NCBI GenBank assembly: GCA_025617745.1
Contig: CM046858.1
Coordinates: forward strand, 53,484,545 to 53,548,544
DNA length: 64,000 nucleotides
Origin: Heliocidaris erythrogramma
Taxonomy: Eukaryota; Echinodermata; Echinoidea; Camarodonta; Echinometridae
Reading direction: 5' to 3'
Shown: piece by piece, positions 32,930-44,107 of the stretch
Numbering within the stretch: the first letter of the stretch is position 1
Layout of the letters: each line of letters opens with the position of its first letter
Position numbers and translations under genes: made by a program
Notes under the pieces: generated by a model
The model's input: the letters and a program-made list of their open reading frames with translations, nothing else
Told to the model about the DNA's origin: nothing
The model's database searches: none

Positions 32930-33892
32930 CAGATGGGTATACAACTTTGCAAAAATTGAGATTCCTACATCATGCTCTACAATGTACATGTACATTCTTA
33001 GATTCTAGCTTTAGTTTATGACATTAGACTTTACATACAATTACAATTTCAGCCGAAGGCAAAGCAAAACACAAACATAGCACACAGGGTCCGGGGGGGG
33101 GGGGGGGGGGGTCAGACTCAAAGATTAATTTATTATATTTATAGGGGCCTAGGCCCTAGTTCCCTTGCCTTGCCCTTGGTCTCATTTTACTCAAAATCAA
33201 TTTGGGTGAAACTGAAAGATTGAAATTTGAATAGATCTTGCTTTTAAACCAGGATCTCGAGCAGAGTCTGGACATTGACCACCTAATTTTTGAATCATTC
33301 ATTCATAATCATAGATTAGCCTAACTCAACTGGCCTTGAGTCGGACTCTGGAATTGGATTAAATAGACTAAGCCTAGGCCTACGTGCGTGGGCGTTGATT
33401 TTTAGCAACCAAGTAAAATGTGCAATGTCTTGTTCATCGACTCCCCAATAATGGTGAAATTTTGATGAAAATCCATACAAAATAATACATGCTGGATACT
33501 ACTAAATAGTCGAGGCCTATTTACAAGAATGCCAGGTTACCTGATGAGGCTGACCTCGACTTTCTTCAGTCTCAGACTCGTCTTTGTTTGTTGTGATCAG
33601 GGACACCAAAATACACGCCCGGGACTAAAGAATTAACCAGAGTGCGATTTTTTTTCTCCACCAGCTGCACACTGGCGCTAGGCTCCAAACAGCATGCTTT
33701 TATGAAGTAATTTTTACTTTTCTGCGCAACACGATACGTACAGATAAGAAGAAAAGAAATTTCTAAATTAGATATCACTCGGAATCGGTAAATTACTTAC
33801 GATTTCCTTCCTCAAGTTTTGTTGCGAGAAAATTTCTTTCCGCAGCGTTCACGATCGATCATGATCAGCCGGCCGGTTGATGATGTCTGCAG
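32930..33892. other. No gene seen; G tract
   Basis: Contains a G tract at 33093-33110 and otherwise unassigned sequence. The only notable signal is the minus-strand GTAAGTAAT donor consensus near 33797. Confidence 0.4.
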
Positions 33893-34130
33893 CCTAAATG
33901 CTGCACTCTGATTGGTTAAAACCGTGGTTTCACCTGAATCCACGGTTTCAGACCACCCCAAACAGTTGACTCAAAATGATGACGTAAAATCCGTGGGTGA
34001 AACCATGGATTCACTTGAAACCACCTTTGTGAATCGCAAAAGTGAAACCGTGGTCTAATCCATGGTTTCAAACCACTGTTGAAACCATGGATTTGACTGA
34101 AACCACCTTTGTGAATTCGGGCCGTAGAGA
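33893..34130. repeat. Repeat of GAAACCRTGG motifs
   Basis: GAAACCATGG, GAAACCGTGG and their inverses occur about eight times in 240 bp. CACCTTTGTGAATTCGGGCC forms the right end. The motifs can pair with each other, so the unit can fold into several hairpins. Probably a MITE. Confidence 0.65.
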
Positions 34131-34194
34131 TAGAGAGGGAGCGAGATGAGAGAATAATTTGAAGGGGCTAACTTCCTCATTGTTACATATATAT

Positions 34195-34312
34195 ATATTA
34201 TTTATTTATTCGGGATTATTCTTTTTTATAACCACCAACTCCGATCCGCCTTTGGAAAAGCAAGTAATCGATGATGGTTTTATTTTTTGTTAGATGCCCT
34301 TGCTGAGTTACG
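34195..34312 (+). repeat. Dispersed repeat, copy 3 (fragment without LINE)
   Basis: TATTATTTATTTATTCGG, GATCCGCCTTTGGAAAAG and AAGTAATCGATGA match 14695-14770. The sequence then continues without interruption into TTAGATGCCCTTGCTGAGTT, which matches the far side of the LINE near 19928. It thus preserves the uninterrupted target. Confidence 0.75.
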
Positions 34313-34792
34313 GCGCTGTCACACTCTAGCGTATAGAGCCAGCGTATGAGGAACGTATGGACTTTTTGGGCATACGCTGACATACGCTGAAACACGCTAG
34401 GGGTACGCTGGAATACGTTTGTAGTACGCCGGGGTACGTCGGTGTACGCTGATGTACGCTGACGGCCAAAACAATTTTTGAACATGCACAAAAATTGTCA
34501 GCGTATGCCGACGTATGAATTTTACGCTCCTCATACGTTCCTCATACGCTGAACACGCTAGAGGTACGCTGAAGGTACGTTACTCATACGTCGAGTACGC
34601 TTCTCATACGTTGAAATTGAGTGGGTCAGGAAACCTAGCGTTAGAGGAGCGTATAATGAACGTGTGTCTGACGTGTGCCTAACGAATGGCTAACGTTATG
34701 ATGGTAGTTCTAACGACAGTGTTCTGAGCGTACAGCCAACTTATCCCATGCGTATTACATGCGTATTTGCAGCGCATGGGGTATATAAAGTC

Positions 34793-34873
34793 TCACATTT
34801 CCAAATCTGTATCAGGTGGAGAAGGAGGAGGAACATCAGCTGGCTTGACTTTCTTGGCACGGCGTTTTGGCAT
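34793..34873 (-). CDS. Small basic/proline-rich ORF, 26 codons
   Basis: The minus-strand ATG at 34873 opens a 26-residue frame ending in TGA. It has a basic start (MPKRRAKKVK) and a proline-rich, acidic end (PPPSPPDTDLEM). It begins 59 bases downstream of a perfect TATA box, a spacing that leaves a 5' leader of about 30 bases. I do not recognise the peptide. It could be a first exon, a micropeptide, a decayed gene start captured by the repeat, or chance. Confidence 0.3.
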   Translation of the reverse strand: MPKRRAKKVKPADVPPPSPPDTDLEM

Positions 34874-34923
34874 CTTGACAGCTTGAAGTCTACTGGCGGA
34901 ATGACGAAATTCGCGAGCTGCCA

Positions 34924-34932
34924 CCTTTTATA
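34924..34932 (-). promoter_or_regulatory. TATA box upstream of small ORF
   Basis: TATAAAAGG on the minus strand, preceded by a GC-rich CGGGGG. It is a strong match to a metazoan TATA box. The flanking TACG words would lie just upstream of a start near 34900. Confidence 0.45.
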
Positions 34933-34990
34933 CCCCCGCTGTGTACGCTCCTCATACGTTAGGCTGACGTTCCGCATACGTTCCGTCAAC

Positions 34991-35440
34991 AAAAATCCGA
35001 TCAATGGTAAAATAAACTTCCGTGGAAAATATATTCAAGAATGAAAATCAATCCGGTGGCAAAGCTGGAGAAAAAGAACTCGGCACGCGAGGCGAAGTGG
35101 TCGATCGATCTAATTTGCATAAACTATGCAAATAAGAAATGAATAGAGCGTGTGTGCATAAGCCTATTTTGGTTGGGCGGTTCTCGGCAGTGAGCCTGAG
35201 CGTTGCTATGTGCACTTTTCGATTCGAGTTCAAGAGAAAATAAGGTTTTGAAACTGTTTTTTCTACCCAAATTGTTATCATTTCAAAGTAAATCAAAGCA
35301 AACTAATATGTCAAATGTATAATCATTCGAATCAGTAAGGATTTATTTTTATTCATGCAGTAATGAGTGAAATAAATGGGTGTAAAAGTGGACTGGTCTC
35401 TTCGAGATCAGACTGCACATCCCAAACTTGCTAAAACGTC
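34991..35440. other. No recognisable feature
   Basis: Unique-looking sequence, mixed composition. No domain or repeat was identified. Confidence 0.4.
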
Positions 35441-35444
35441 GGAG

Positions 35445-35930
35445 CTTTCGCGCTTTTAATACCGAGAAGGGGGAAACTCCCCCATCTCTGGACCCACCCC
35501 TGTTACATACAGTACAGTATTCAGGGATGACACTTTTCAGACAAAAGTAGGGATTCCTACTTTTTCAACATTTTTAGCCATAGAAAACCACTTTTTGGCG
35601 TCGAACTATTTTATCGCCTAAAAAAGGTGCTACGTACGAGCCGTATATTTCTCTCAAATTTGCTTTTAAAAAAGTCAGAGGTTTCGCGCTTGCCGCGGGA
35701 AGGGGGAAACTCCCCCTCCCTGCACCACCCCATTACATACAGCGCACTATTGCTTCCATATTATTGAAAAGCAGTCCTGTCCGGGCGTCAGACTTACTTT
35801 TCGCCTAAAGGAGGTGCTACGAGCCTTTCTTATCTTTCAAATTTGATATAAAATGTTAGAGCTTTCGCGCTTCGGGCGGGAGGGAAATTCCCCCCTCCCT
35901 GCACCCGACAATTACGCCCCCCCACTAAAA
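35445..35930. repeat. Degenerate tandem repeat, TTTCGCGC family, about 3 units
   Basis: Units of about 190-230 bp share GAGCTTTCGCGC, GGAAGGGGGAAACTCCC, CTGCACC, GCGTCGAACTA and TTTCGCCTAAA segments with the array at 48351-49420. It is bounded by C tracts. Confidence 0.8.
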
Positions 35931-36412
35931 TGAAATCCTGGCTACGCGGTTGGATCCTTCACGTCCCCCCCCCCCCCCCCCCCCCCATGAAAGATCCTGC
36001 CTACGCACTGAGGATGGATTTAAAGAAAAACAAAGAAATACATAAGGAAAGAACTTTTTTTTTAATCTTCCCCTTCTCCCTTTTCATGCATTTCTTTCTT
36101 TTTCCTTTTTTCTGTATTCTTCTCTTCCCTAGTACATTGTATAGTTCTTTTGTTTCCCCTTAATCTGTCCTCTTCTCTCTCCTTATGTATTTCTGTCTTA
36201 TATATTTCTGCGTAGGCAATGGAACGAATTTTTCCGCGATAATTATGGCTAAACAGTTGTGTACCAAAAAAAAAATGCGCGGCTGGGGCACGTGCCACCT
36301 GCCCCACCCCCCCCCCCTCCTCCCGTAGATATGCCACTGAAACGAATAACATTTGTTATCAAACACAGACAAACGTTCTTATAAGCTACTGTAAACGTTA
36401 AACTTGATAGAT
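35931..36412. mobile_element. G/C-tract elements and low complexity
   Basis: A C tract of about 22 bases lies at 35965-35986 and another at 36305-36318. Between them is T-rich low complexity. Phrases such as TAGATATGCCACTG and GATCCTGCCTACG suggest ends of G-tract repeat elements. Confidence 0.55.
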
Positions 36413-38218
36413 ACAATACAATACAATACAATACAATAAGCATTTAGTACGCCCTTCCCATAAGGCTCGGAGCGTTTACAAAATATTTAAATTATAGAAC
36501 ACATTATAATTTGTTTATAAACACAAATCAGAAAACTCTTCAATCGTCCATGTGGGAACTACCAGGTGGTTTTATGGAGACAAAATGTAATGAATGTACC
36601 CTTTACAAAGTTTGATAGCGGATTTAAAATGATTTCACAGCTTTTTAAAATGTCTTTATGGATGCTGACTGTCTAATGGTCAAGGGAGATTATTCCATAA
36701 CCTAGATGCAGTAACTGTGAAAGTCCTATCACCTGACAAATTTCGGGTCATTGGGTAGCTGAACTGAAGGTTGTGATTTGAGGATCTGAGATTTCTACTA
36801 GGTGTATATACAGTTAAGCATTCAGATATGTACCCTGGAGCCTGGTTATTGATAGATTTATAAACATAAAGAACTAATTTGAAGATGATACGTTTTTGAA
36901 TGGGCAGCCAGTGAAGGGAACGAAGTAAAGGTTGGGAAGAATGAATTCTGCCAACCTCAAAAAACAAGACGTGCAGCCCAATTCTGCAGACGCTGTAGAC
37001 AGTTTACATGAGACTTTGGTATAGAGGAAAGAAGCCCATTACAATAGTCTAGTCTGGAAAGAATAAGTGACCTTACAGCATGATGACAAGTAGTTTGATC
37101 AATAAATTTACGAATCCTAGATATGTTCCTCAAATGAAAAATCACACTGCGGCAAACATTGTTAATGTGTGCCGACATAGTCATGTTAACATCAAAAAAG
37201 GCACCCAGATTCCTTATTGAATCCGATGGATGTATAGAAACTTCACCAACTGACAGTGTTAAATCTGGCAAATTTTTGTAATTGTATGGTGATGCAGCAA
37301 TGAAAAATTCAGTTTTACTATCATTGAGTTTTAACTTATTTGCTGTCAGCCAGTTCCTTATATCTGATATACAAGATTGTAGTGAAAACATGGCCTTGTC
37401 CAGTTCCCCAGGAATTTTAGGATCAAATGCTGCATATGATTTGATTTGATTTTATTCGTCAGGTATATTGCAATACAAACATAACCAGGTACCATGACAG
37501 GATAGCCCATGAAAGCCGAAATGGCTTATTTCCAATGGGGTCCTTACCTAAATAACTGATTAAAAAATACACTAAGAAAACACATTAGTACGGCTACAAG
37601 ACTATCGTACACGTACGACAAGTAATAAGAATGTACTAATTAAAAGTAGCAAAATAAAACATAACATTTTTTATAAAATAGGCGAAGATTACATAAATGT
37701 GAAAACAAGACTTACTCAACGGAAAAAACTATATACAGAAAATCATAATGAAACTATCGATAATAAACGTTGGTTACATACAACTGAATGTCATCAGCAT
37801 AAACATGATACGAAACATTATGGTACCGGGCGATGTCGCCAACTGGGAGAATATAAACTGTGAAACCAGTGGGACCTACAACTGAGCCCTGGGGTAAACC
37901 AAACCTAGAAATGGTTGGATCTGAAAGTTCCCCATCTATGTCGACTTGTGCTGTCCAGCCATCAAGATAAGACTGAAACCAATTCAACGCAGTGCCCCTA
38001 ACACCAATTCTCTTTGACAAACGACAAATAAAAATTTTGTGGTCAATCGTATCGAAGGCTGCTGATAAATCTACAAGTACCACAATAACTACTTTGTTTG
38101 AGTTCAATGAAAACATAATATCGTTTTTAACCTTAATCAATGCAGATTCAGTACGTTTGGGTCTATAAGCAGACTGGTGTGGATCAGCAAGATTATAGAT
38201 AAATATCTAAATAGTAAA
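36413..38218 (-). pseudogene. 5'-truncated L2-type LINE, split by an insertion
   Basis: Minus-strand RT begins near 38218 with HQSAYRPKRTESALI, then DLSAAFDTIDHKIF, FGLPQGSVVGP and YADDIQLY near 37800. After an insertion (37433-37784) it resumes with WLTANKLKLNDSKTEFF, LILSRLDYCNGLLSSIP, LQRLQNWAARLVF, and in another frame LRSLHWLPIQKRI and APGYISECLTVYTPSRNLRSS. The HWLP and LRSS signatures are typical of the L2/CR1 side of LINEs. The 3' end (36413-36680) finishes in an (ATACA)n-type tail. It has no endonuclease, several frame breaks and no activity. Its 3' end recurs at 53108-53225. Confidence 0.87.
37433..37784 (-). mobile_element. Insertion inside the L2-type LINE
   Basis: Sequence unrelated to the RT separates YADDIQLY from the downstream part. 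It begins with TGATTTGATTTGATTTTATT, a short tandem tail, and continues with CCGAAATGGCTTATTTCC. This looks like the tail end of another retroelement (LINE or SINE) in minus orientation. No clear target duplication was resolved. Confidence 0.55.
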
Positions 38219-38234
38219 AAATCAAACTTCAGCT

Positions 38235-38410
38235 GGGGGTGTTTCATAAAGCTGTTCATAAGTTACGCACGACTTTATGCACGACTGGTGATCAGTTCTT
38301 GTACTAAATGATTGAGAATCTGATTAGTATAGCACCAAAGAACATGTTCCAGTTGTTCATAAAGTCATTCGTAACTTTACGAACAGCTTGATGAAACACC
38401 CCCCCCCCCC
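38235..38410. mobile_element. MITE, GGGTGTTTCAT family
   Basis: The left end GGGGGTGTTTCATAAAGCTG is mirrored by CAGCTTGATGAAACACCCCC at the right end. TTCATAAGTTACG / CGTAACTTTACGAA follow inside, so the arms are at least 35 bp. The right end has expanded to a C tract. No coding capacity. Confidence 0.8.
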
Positions 38411-38487
38411 TAGGTATAGATTAACCCGTCAATAACAATAGTGTCTCCGCTGTATGCAAAAGCGTCATGAGCAGTATAGAACTTTAA

Positions 38488-39382
38488 AGGAGAATTAACC
38501 CCTGAGTACAAATTTACTTATATTGAAAGGTGTAATATATTCCTACTTATTGGCCTAAATCATTTTCTAATAAGATATCAGAAAAGGGTATAAATAAAGA
38601 TATTCCAACACCCGGTATCGTCTCCTACTCATTTACATGGGGGTTGCCATTTTCTTGCTGATTTGGATTTGTACATGAACCATTGAGAAATGTTCCGGTC
38701 AGGAAGATATTTTGAATCCAAGACCTAAATTGCTTTTCTTCATTACCTAAAATCCCATATGTGACGAAAAATATAAAGTGGGTGTTTACATGATTTATAA
38801 AAATTAAATCTTTATAATGATACTTTTAAATTGTCTGGTTTTGCTTAACAAAAATCTATTTTCTTGGGTTTGCCAAACAGAGCAGTATGCAGCATGCATT
38901 CTGACTTTTCAAGTCCCATTATCCGAAAGCAGGTGAATGCATAGTTTGCTGCTATAGATGCTCAGGGAAGAAGCATCCATAAAATTTGAATTAATTTGCT
39001 CCGTCCATTGCGTCACAGTATCTAGAAAATAGATTTATATTAAGCGAATATCGATTTTCAACAGAAATATATAAGGAAATCTTCAGTTTAAAAATAAATT
39101 GACATATCTATTCTATATTTTTAATCTCAAATGGGTTTTTAATTTTGAAAAAGGCAATTGGGCATTTGGATTAAGAAAATCTTCTTGTACACATAAAAAA
39201 ATGGCAGCCCCCATGTATTGCTAGCAGACGATACATATTGCTAGCAGATGATAAATTTTGCTCAGAAAATCTTGATTCGTATCGATCTCGTATATTTTGA
39301 CGCGAAGCCATATAGTCTAACAAGTAGGAATAAATAACACCTTTCAACACTATCGTCTTTATTGTTTGAGGTTAATTCTCCT
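38488..39382. mobile_element. 895-bp TTAA-flanked nonautonomous DNA transposon
   Basis: TTAA at 38484-38487 and 39383-39386 flanks termini AGGAGAATTAACC and its inverse. The inverted similarity continues for about 70 bp, including TTGAAAGGTGT and ATTCCTACTT. The interior has no transposase. Kolobok or piggyBac type is inferred from the TTAA target. Confidence 0.8.
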
Positions 39383-39386
39383 TTAA

Positions 39387-39847
39387 TACACAATGAAACG
39401 AACGCGCTGTACGATAAACGCGGCCAATGATTACATTAACATTTTACAAAATTAATCACATTAGTTTTTCTAGTACCTATTTCTTCATAGCTTATTTAGT
39501 TTTGTGTAGCACGAGGGAATACCACCAAACGAAAAATACATTCACCCTCTTTTTGTTCGTACTATTTTATGGTAAACAGAAAGAAGAAGAAGCATAAAAT
39601 AGTTAAGAAGAAGATAGAATTCATGTCTGTTGTATTAGCGATTTCAATTAATTTGAAATAACTCTTTTAAAGCAGGGAATTACTCGACATACTATATAAT
39701 TATATTATTTTCTATTCATGGGTGTTGCATTGCCTCCGGCAGTTAATGATTTTCTCTAGCCCTCCTTTTAGACAATTAAGATTTCAGCATCTTTTGATAG
39801 CATAACCGTAGCCATAAACACTAGTACTAGATATTTAACAGAAGTAA

Positions 39848-39879
<32 letters not shown>

Positions 39880-40119
39880 AATACACACCAGTTGACATGC
39901 ATTCCTATAAAGTCGTCGCTGCTTGCTGTATCTTTCATGTATTAATTTGGCTTCAAGCATATACATAAACGAAACACTAGGGGGGGGGGGGGGGGGTATT
40001 CAACAATCGCCATCTGAAAAACTCTCCCACAATGTCAGTGCGGGCTATTGCGGCGATCCACCTGCTAAACGAGATAAATGAGAACTTCCGCCGCATCGCT
40101 CAGTCGGCGTGTTGAGAAC
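39387..40119. other. No gene seen; A tract, TA microsatellite, G tract
   Basis: Contains an A tract with (TA)n at 39847-39880 and a G tract at 39980-39996. The last bases AGAAC (40115-40119) are the target duplication of the following LTR element. Confidence 0.6.
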
Positions 40120-40295
40120 TGTTACGAGCAGCTCCCTTCCCGTATCCCAGTTTCCCTGTCTTATATTTACGTAGACAGCACAACAACAGATTACTCTGGA
40201 AAACCGGTTGTAAGTTAATAAAACTCCATGTTGAATCTCTTTTTTGGTCTCGATCGTCCACATCGATCTCGACCTATTGAACTCGCCCTCATCAC
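40120..40295 (-). repeat. 3' LTR of the Gmr1-like element
   Basis: On the minus strand it begins TGTGATGAGGGCGAG and ends CGTAACA. It differs from the other LTR at about seven bases plus one T in a homopolymer. The adjacent CTCCCCTCC at 40296 reads as a GGAGGGGAG polypurine tract on the minus strand. Confidence 0.92.
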
Positions 40296-40690
40296 ACTCC
40301 CCTCCATAAAAACATACTTCGGAGTGTAACGAAGAAAGTATGTACATAACATCTCGTATAACACAGAAACTTTCTATAAACGAACACGTTATAACTCCAT
40401 TACATAGTATAGAACCTTATACGAAAATATACATGTTCCGTCCCGGTTAGTAAAATTCTATCTATTGATCCTTTTAGACTGAATCGATTCAAATACAGTC
40501 GTTTTCAGCAATAATGTGAACTAAATATAATGCAAAAGGCATAGAAACGACTGTAGAGCATCTAAACACAGCATTGGCTTGCTAGCTGTTCCTATAAATA
40601 GCGCAAGCCTCATTATAAATGCAGAAATTGTGTTCAAGAATCAGAGTTGCAATGTCAGGTGGAGGGGTAATGAACACTTCATTACCATTG
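40296..40690 (-). other. 3' untranslated region next to LTR, with polypurine tract
   Basis: It starts with the polypurine tract (40296-40304, minus) and continues with AT-rich noncoding sequence before the tandem array. Confidence 0.6.
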
Positions 40691-40699
40691 ATCATTGAT

Positions 40700-43060
40700 G
40701 TCTGAATATAAAACTTACTTTTTTACTTTTCATCTTGTGAAAGAGCATAGAAATCGCCGCTTTCTGAAGCTGAAGAATTAACACACGATTATTATTTTCT
40801 CTCTCTCCTTCTATATCATGCACCTGTTTCATAATCTCGACAGTTGTCTTTCTTTCTTTTGAAATCTAAATCTCTTTTCTGTTCGCTATTTACTTTATAA
40901 ACAACGATGGAATGAAACAGATTCATAATAAAGAAATGTTATCCTGCTCTAGTTCATTCTACCTTTAAAAAATGTTTCTAAAAGCGTCTTTCTTTTCTTT
41001 TCGCCATGTCAAAGAGGTATAGAATTTGCCCCTTTCAAAGAACAAGAATTAAGTCACATCCTGCGTGCCCGAGACGATTGGTTTTTCTTCTCTCTCATTG
41101 TCCTTCTAAATCACGCGCTTGTTGCATAATCTCCACACAGGTCCTTTTCTGTATGGTTGAAAAGCTACATTTCTTTTATCCTCAATTCCTCATGTTCAAC
41201 AGCGGGATAAAGATAAACTGCTTCTTAGCACCGCTCTATAGTTAATAGAGCTTTTAAAAAAATAATTATAAGTCTTAATAATAACTAAATTTTGTAAAAA
41301 TGAACGCCCACACAATTCTCTTTCCTAAATCTTTCACATATATCATAATTTTTACAGTTCTTCTTAATTCTTTTTTTGAAAGCTAACTCTTTCTTGTCTG
41401 TTCGGCTTTTTAAACGAATAAGAGAATTGGCCGCTAATTATCATGTTGTCTGGCGGTATGAACATGATGAAGATAAACTGCGTTTTAGCTTGAAAGTCAT
41501 CGTTTCTCTCCACTCTAGTTAACTCAAGCTTAAAACAAATCAGGTGCTTGTTTAATTATCGCAACCAAGGGCCTTTTCATTCTATTTTAAAAAATAATTT
41601 TCTTTTATTTTTCGGCTGTTAAAAAGAGTGACAGAATTGGTCGATAAACTGCGTGTTAGCTTGAAAGTCATCGTTTCTCTCCACTCTAGTTAACTCAAGC
41701 TTAAAACAAGTCAGATACTTGTTTAATTATCGCAACCAAGGGCCTTTTCATTCTAGTTTTAAAAAATAATTTTCTTTTATTTTTCGGCTGTTAAAAAGAG
41801 TGACAGAATTGGTCGCTTATTATCGTCATGTTAAACAGCGGGATGAAGATAAACTGCTTCTTAACGCCGTTCTAGTTAACTAGAGCTTTAAAAAATAAAT
41901 AATAATGACAACTGCTTTTTGTAAAATTTGACATCCAGACAATTCTCTCTCTCCTAAATCTTTCACCTGTATCATAATTTCAACAGTTCTTCTTAATTCT
42001 GTTTTGAAAGCTAACTCTTTCTTTTCTGTTCGGCTTTTTAAAGGAATAAGAGAATTGGCCGCTAATTATCATGTTAACTGGCGGTATGAACATGAAGAAG
42101 ATAAACTGCGTCTTAGCTTGAAAGTCATCGTTTCTCTCCACTCTAGTTAACTCAAGCTTAAAACAAATCAGGTGCTTGTTTAATTATCGCAACCAAGGGC
42201 CTTTTCATTCTAGTTTTAATAATTTTCTTTTATTTTCGGCTGTTAAAAAGAGTGACAGAATTGGTCGATAAACTGCGTCTTAGCTTGAAAGTCATCGTTT
42301 CTCTCCACTCTAGTTAACTTAAGCTTAAAACAAATTATATACTTGTTTAATTATCGCAACCAAGGGCCTTTTCATTCTAGTTTTAAAAAATAATTTTATT
42401 TTATTTTTCGGCTGTTAAAAAGAGTGACAGAATTGGTCGATAAACTGCGTCTTAGCTTGAAAGTCATCGTTTCTCTCCACTCTAGTTAACTTAAGCTTAA
42501 AACAAATTAGATACTTGTTTAATTATCGCAACCAAGGGCCTGTTCATTCTAGTTTAAAAAAAATAATTTTCTTTTATTTTTCGGCTGTTAAAAAGAGTGA
42601 CAGAATTGGTCGCTTATTATCGTCATGTTCTCTCAAAAATAAAAGAGTGAATTTTCACTCTATTTTCACTCCCCAGGGAGTCACGTCAGTGATCACTTGT
42701 TTAGGAGTGAATATTGAGTGAATATCGAGTGCTCTCTACAAATAAAAGAGTGCTTTTCACTCTATTTTCAGTCCATTTTCACTCACCCGGGGAGTCACGT
42801 CAGTGATCACTCGATTTTTTTTAGAGAGTTCAACAGCGGGATGAAGATAAACTGCTTCTTAACGCCGTTCTAGCTAACTAGAGCTTTAAAAAATAAATAA
42901 TAATGACAACTGCTTTTTGTAAAATATGACTTCCAGACAATTCTCTCTCTCTCCTAAATCTTTCACCTGTATCATAATTTCAACAGTTCTTTTTAATTCT
43001 GATTTGAAAGCTAACTCTTTCTTTTTTGTTCGGCTTTTTAAACGAATAAGAGTCCACTAT
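40700..43060. repeat. Higher-order tandem array inside the LTR element
   Basis: Unit A (about 165 bp, with TAGCTTGAAAGTCATCG and TATCGCAACCAAGGGCC) occurs five times, starting near 41478, 41645, 42105, 42270 and 42440. Unit B (about 220 bp, with CTCCTAAATCTTTCACCTG and TTTTGAAAGCTAACTC) occurs near 41210, 41850 and 42848, with a diverged copy near 40800. Together they form a B-A-A, B-A-A-A, B pattern. It lies wholly between the pol stop and the 3' LTR. No protein is encoded. Confidence 0.88.
42630..42828. mobile_element. Short CTCTC...GAGAG palindromic MITE inside the array
   Basis: Ends CTCTCAAAAATAAAAGAGTG and the inverse CACTCGATTTTTTTTAGAGAG enclose a duplicated segment with GGGAGTCACGTCAGTGATCAC. 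Neighbouring array units read CATGTTCAACAGCGGG without interruption (near 41194). This shows the empty site and a short duplication of GTT or GTTC. Confidence 0.75.
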
Positions 43061-43256
43061 AACAATAAGTCTCTGTTTGCAATGGTTTGTGATTATCAAA
43101 GAATCACTCCAAAGTTCTGGTTTTCTTCTTCACGTGCAATTCCAGTTTATTCACAAGAAATGTTCAACTGTTCAAGCACATGTACATTATTCCACACTAG
43201 GGTAGTTCACTCTCCCATAGGATTGTTGAAATGTTTAGTACAATTCTTTCCAAAGA

Positions 43257-44107
43257 TTACACGCGAGATAAAGCGTCTGCAATAACATTGTCCTTTCCTG
43301 GCACATGTTGAATGTCCAAGCTGTACTCTTGTAGCAGCAAACTCCATCGTCTCAGTCTTTGGTTTTTGTTTTTCATTTTGTTGACAAATGTCAGGGAGTT
43401 ATGATCAGTTAGTACCCTGACTGGATGTTGAGATCCACTGACGTACACGTCAAAATGTTCAAGTTCAAGTATCAAGGCTAGTGTTTCCTTCTCAACAGTA
43501 GAATAGTTCTTCTGACTTGCACAAAATTTCTTCGAGAAGAATGATATGGGACGGTCGACTCCATCTGCATCTTTTTGAGTCAACACGGCACGAGCACCCA
43601 CATCACTCGCATCCACCACGAGGCCGAATGGCTGGTTGAAATCCGGAGCCATCAGTACAGGGTTGACTAGCATCATGTCGAGTCCGATGCTCGGAGCAAC
43701 GGACGGCCAGAGGGGATTGGTTGTTGGTTGGAGCCGGCGTCTTCACACAGGGGGTGAGGTAAAGGTCCCATCCTGTCTAAGATCACCTGGGCCTCTCCTG
43801 CAGGATCCTCCTTCCGCTTCTGTAGGGGTCCTGCCGCTGCCTCAGCAGAAAATGGCTTGACTCCGCCACATTCAACAATGCCTATATGACCAGGAAATTG
43901 CCTCTCACTACCTGTGAAATCCTCTGTCATATTATTCACTGCTAACTGTGCAGCAGACAACTGTTGAAACAACATCACCTTCCTCTCAACATGCTTCTCA
44001 CATGTGTTAGGATTAGTCACAAAATTGTCAAGATAGGCTACACATCCTTTCAAACCGGTAACCAACTCATTCACCATCCTCGATAACATCGTTGGATCCT
44101 CTTTCAT
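43257..44107 (-). pseudogene. Pol remnant: RT fragment and RNase H
   Basis: Minus strand. Near 44000 there is a short RT fragment in which the usual YLDD reads YLDN (GLKGCVAYLDNFVTNP). About 80 codons follow that match nothing I know, replacing the RT thumb/connection. From 43660 comes a good RNase H: LVVDASDVGARAVL, SFFSKKFCASQKNYSTVEKETLAL, VLTDHNSLTFV and VPGKDNVIADALSRV, then a stop at 43256. Most of RT is missing. The protein would have copied the element's RNA into cDNA and removed the RNA strand. It is not functional. Confidence 0.85.

Larger units (their letters stand above)
34316..34990. repeat. TACG-motif-rich block
   Basis: CATACGCTGA, GTACGCTGA, CATACGTT and similar 9-10-base words, in both orientations, recur more than 25 times between 34325 and 34620 and again at 34936-34990. 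Word spacing is irregular, often 10-20 bp. The central part (34620-34930) is less repetitive and contains a TATA box and a small ORF. I know no family of this kind. Confidence 0.75.

Noticed and set aside
40296-43256. Integrase of the LTR element downstream of RNase H
   Set aside because: The frame stops at 43256 immediately after RNase H. The rest is tandem noncoding repeat with no HHCC or DDE motif.
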